Positions 63,757 through 64,000 of a DNA stretch of 64,000 bases are shown here, piece after piece. Below the pieces are notes generated by a model. It was not told the DNA's origin, ran no database searches, and worked only from the letters and a program-made list of their open reading frames with translations. Position numbers and translations under genes: made by a program. The first letter of the stretch is position 1. Each line of letters opens with the position of its first letter. The stretch covers positions 86,050,704 through 86,114,703 of the forward strand of contig JAVGWX010000002.1 of assembly GCA_036924085.1 (NCBI GenBank). Direction: 5' to 3'. This DNA comes from Ariolimax columbianus (lineage: Eukaryota > Mollusca > Gastropoda > Stylommatophora > Arionidae).

Positions 63757-63955
63757 TACTTTTTATCTTCACTCTCTCGTCTTGAGCCGCCCGACCCCAG
63801 TGACAAACCAAAGACAAAACGACTAGTGGGTGGTTACGAGATGGAGGGGACTCCGCATTAAGCATCCGTGAAAAAAGAGGGCGGAGTCCGAGTTGAAACC
63901 ACACCACCTGATCACCAGGCCGGCGGTTTAACAACTTCGCCACGGAATCCCCATA
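63757..63955 (-). mobile_element. tRNA-derived SINE
   Basis: Minus strand head GGGGATTCCGTGGCGAAG with A box TGGCGAAGTTGT (63931-63942) and B-box-like GGTTTCAACTC (63890-63900). The head resembles the SINE at 53215. The 3' end is unclear. Confidence 0.65.
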
Positions 63956-64000
63956 ATACACATATTATACGGAAATCCAAAAATATATGTTACAAATGAA

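Overview
This window is animal nuclear DNA. No intact host gene could be identified, and almost every recognisable coding stretch is a broken piece of a transposable element. The mix points to an invertebrate, most likely a lophotrochozoan such as a mollusc: several AP-endonuclease LINE families (one group ending in a C2H2 finger), CR1-like LINEs, tRNA-derived SINEs, mariner remnants, an LTR retroelement and many long micro- and minisatellites. The species call is an inference from repeat style and is weak.

Layout. 1-5.0 kb: dispersed repeat B, an RTE-like RT relic and a CR1-like LINE with a nested SINE. 6.9-10.2 kb: LINE 3' ends, a (TATAC)n pair and CT-rich DNA. 10.9-12.8 kb: a 1.8-kb array of a 24-bp unit. 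13-19 kb: a deleted mariner, an unassigned candidate host exon (14977-15106), an intronless EFCAB10-like pseudogene (15945-16391) and repeats A, B, C and E. 19.7-23.1 kb: a CR1-like LINE split by a LINE whose 5' half is inverted. 23.5-25.4 kb: a LINE endonuclease region carrying two coding-derived minisatellites. 25.7-29.1 kb: an RNase H-bearing LINE split by a CR1 piece, then two LTR fragments in inverted orientation. 29-33.8 kb: LINE ends, repeat A, a mariner, a 61-bp satellite and (GATA)n. 35.8-45.9 kb: a minus-strand LINE between (TA)n tracts, then the best-preserved LINE (36.9-39.9 kb), whose 3' UTR is split by a 5.8-kb LTR element (39883-45708) with no pol genes. 46-52 kb: LINE fragments and minisatellites. 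52.4-54.5 kb: a CR1-like LINE with a nested SINE. 55-64 kb: repeat A copies, LINE fragments and a 47-bp array grown out of LINE codons.

Main observations. (1) Several dead LINE copies carry tandem arrays whose unit is a short piece of the LINE's own coding sequence, with LINE sequence on both sides. (2) Truncated LINEs lie between two tracts of the same microsatellite. (3) A young LTR element has LTRs, PBS and PPT but only a zinc-knuckle reading frame. (4) A LINE insertion with the geometry of twin priming sits inside another LINE. Nothing suggests a prokaryotic locus, CRISPR array or operon. All family names come from reading motifs by eye; no search was run.
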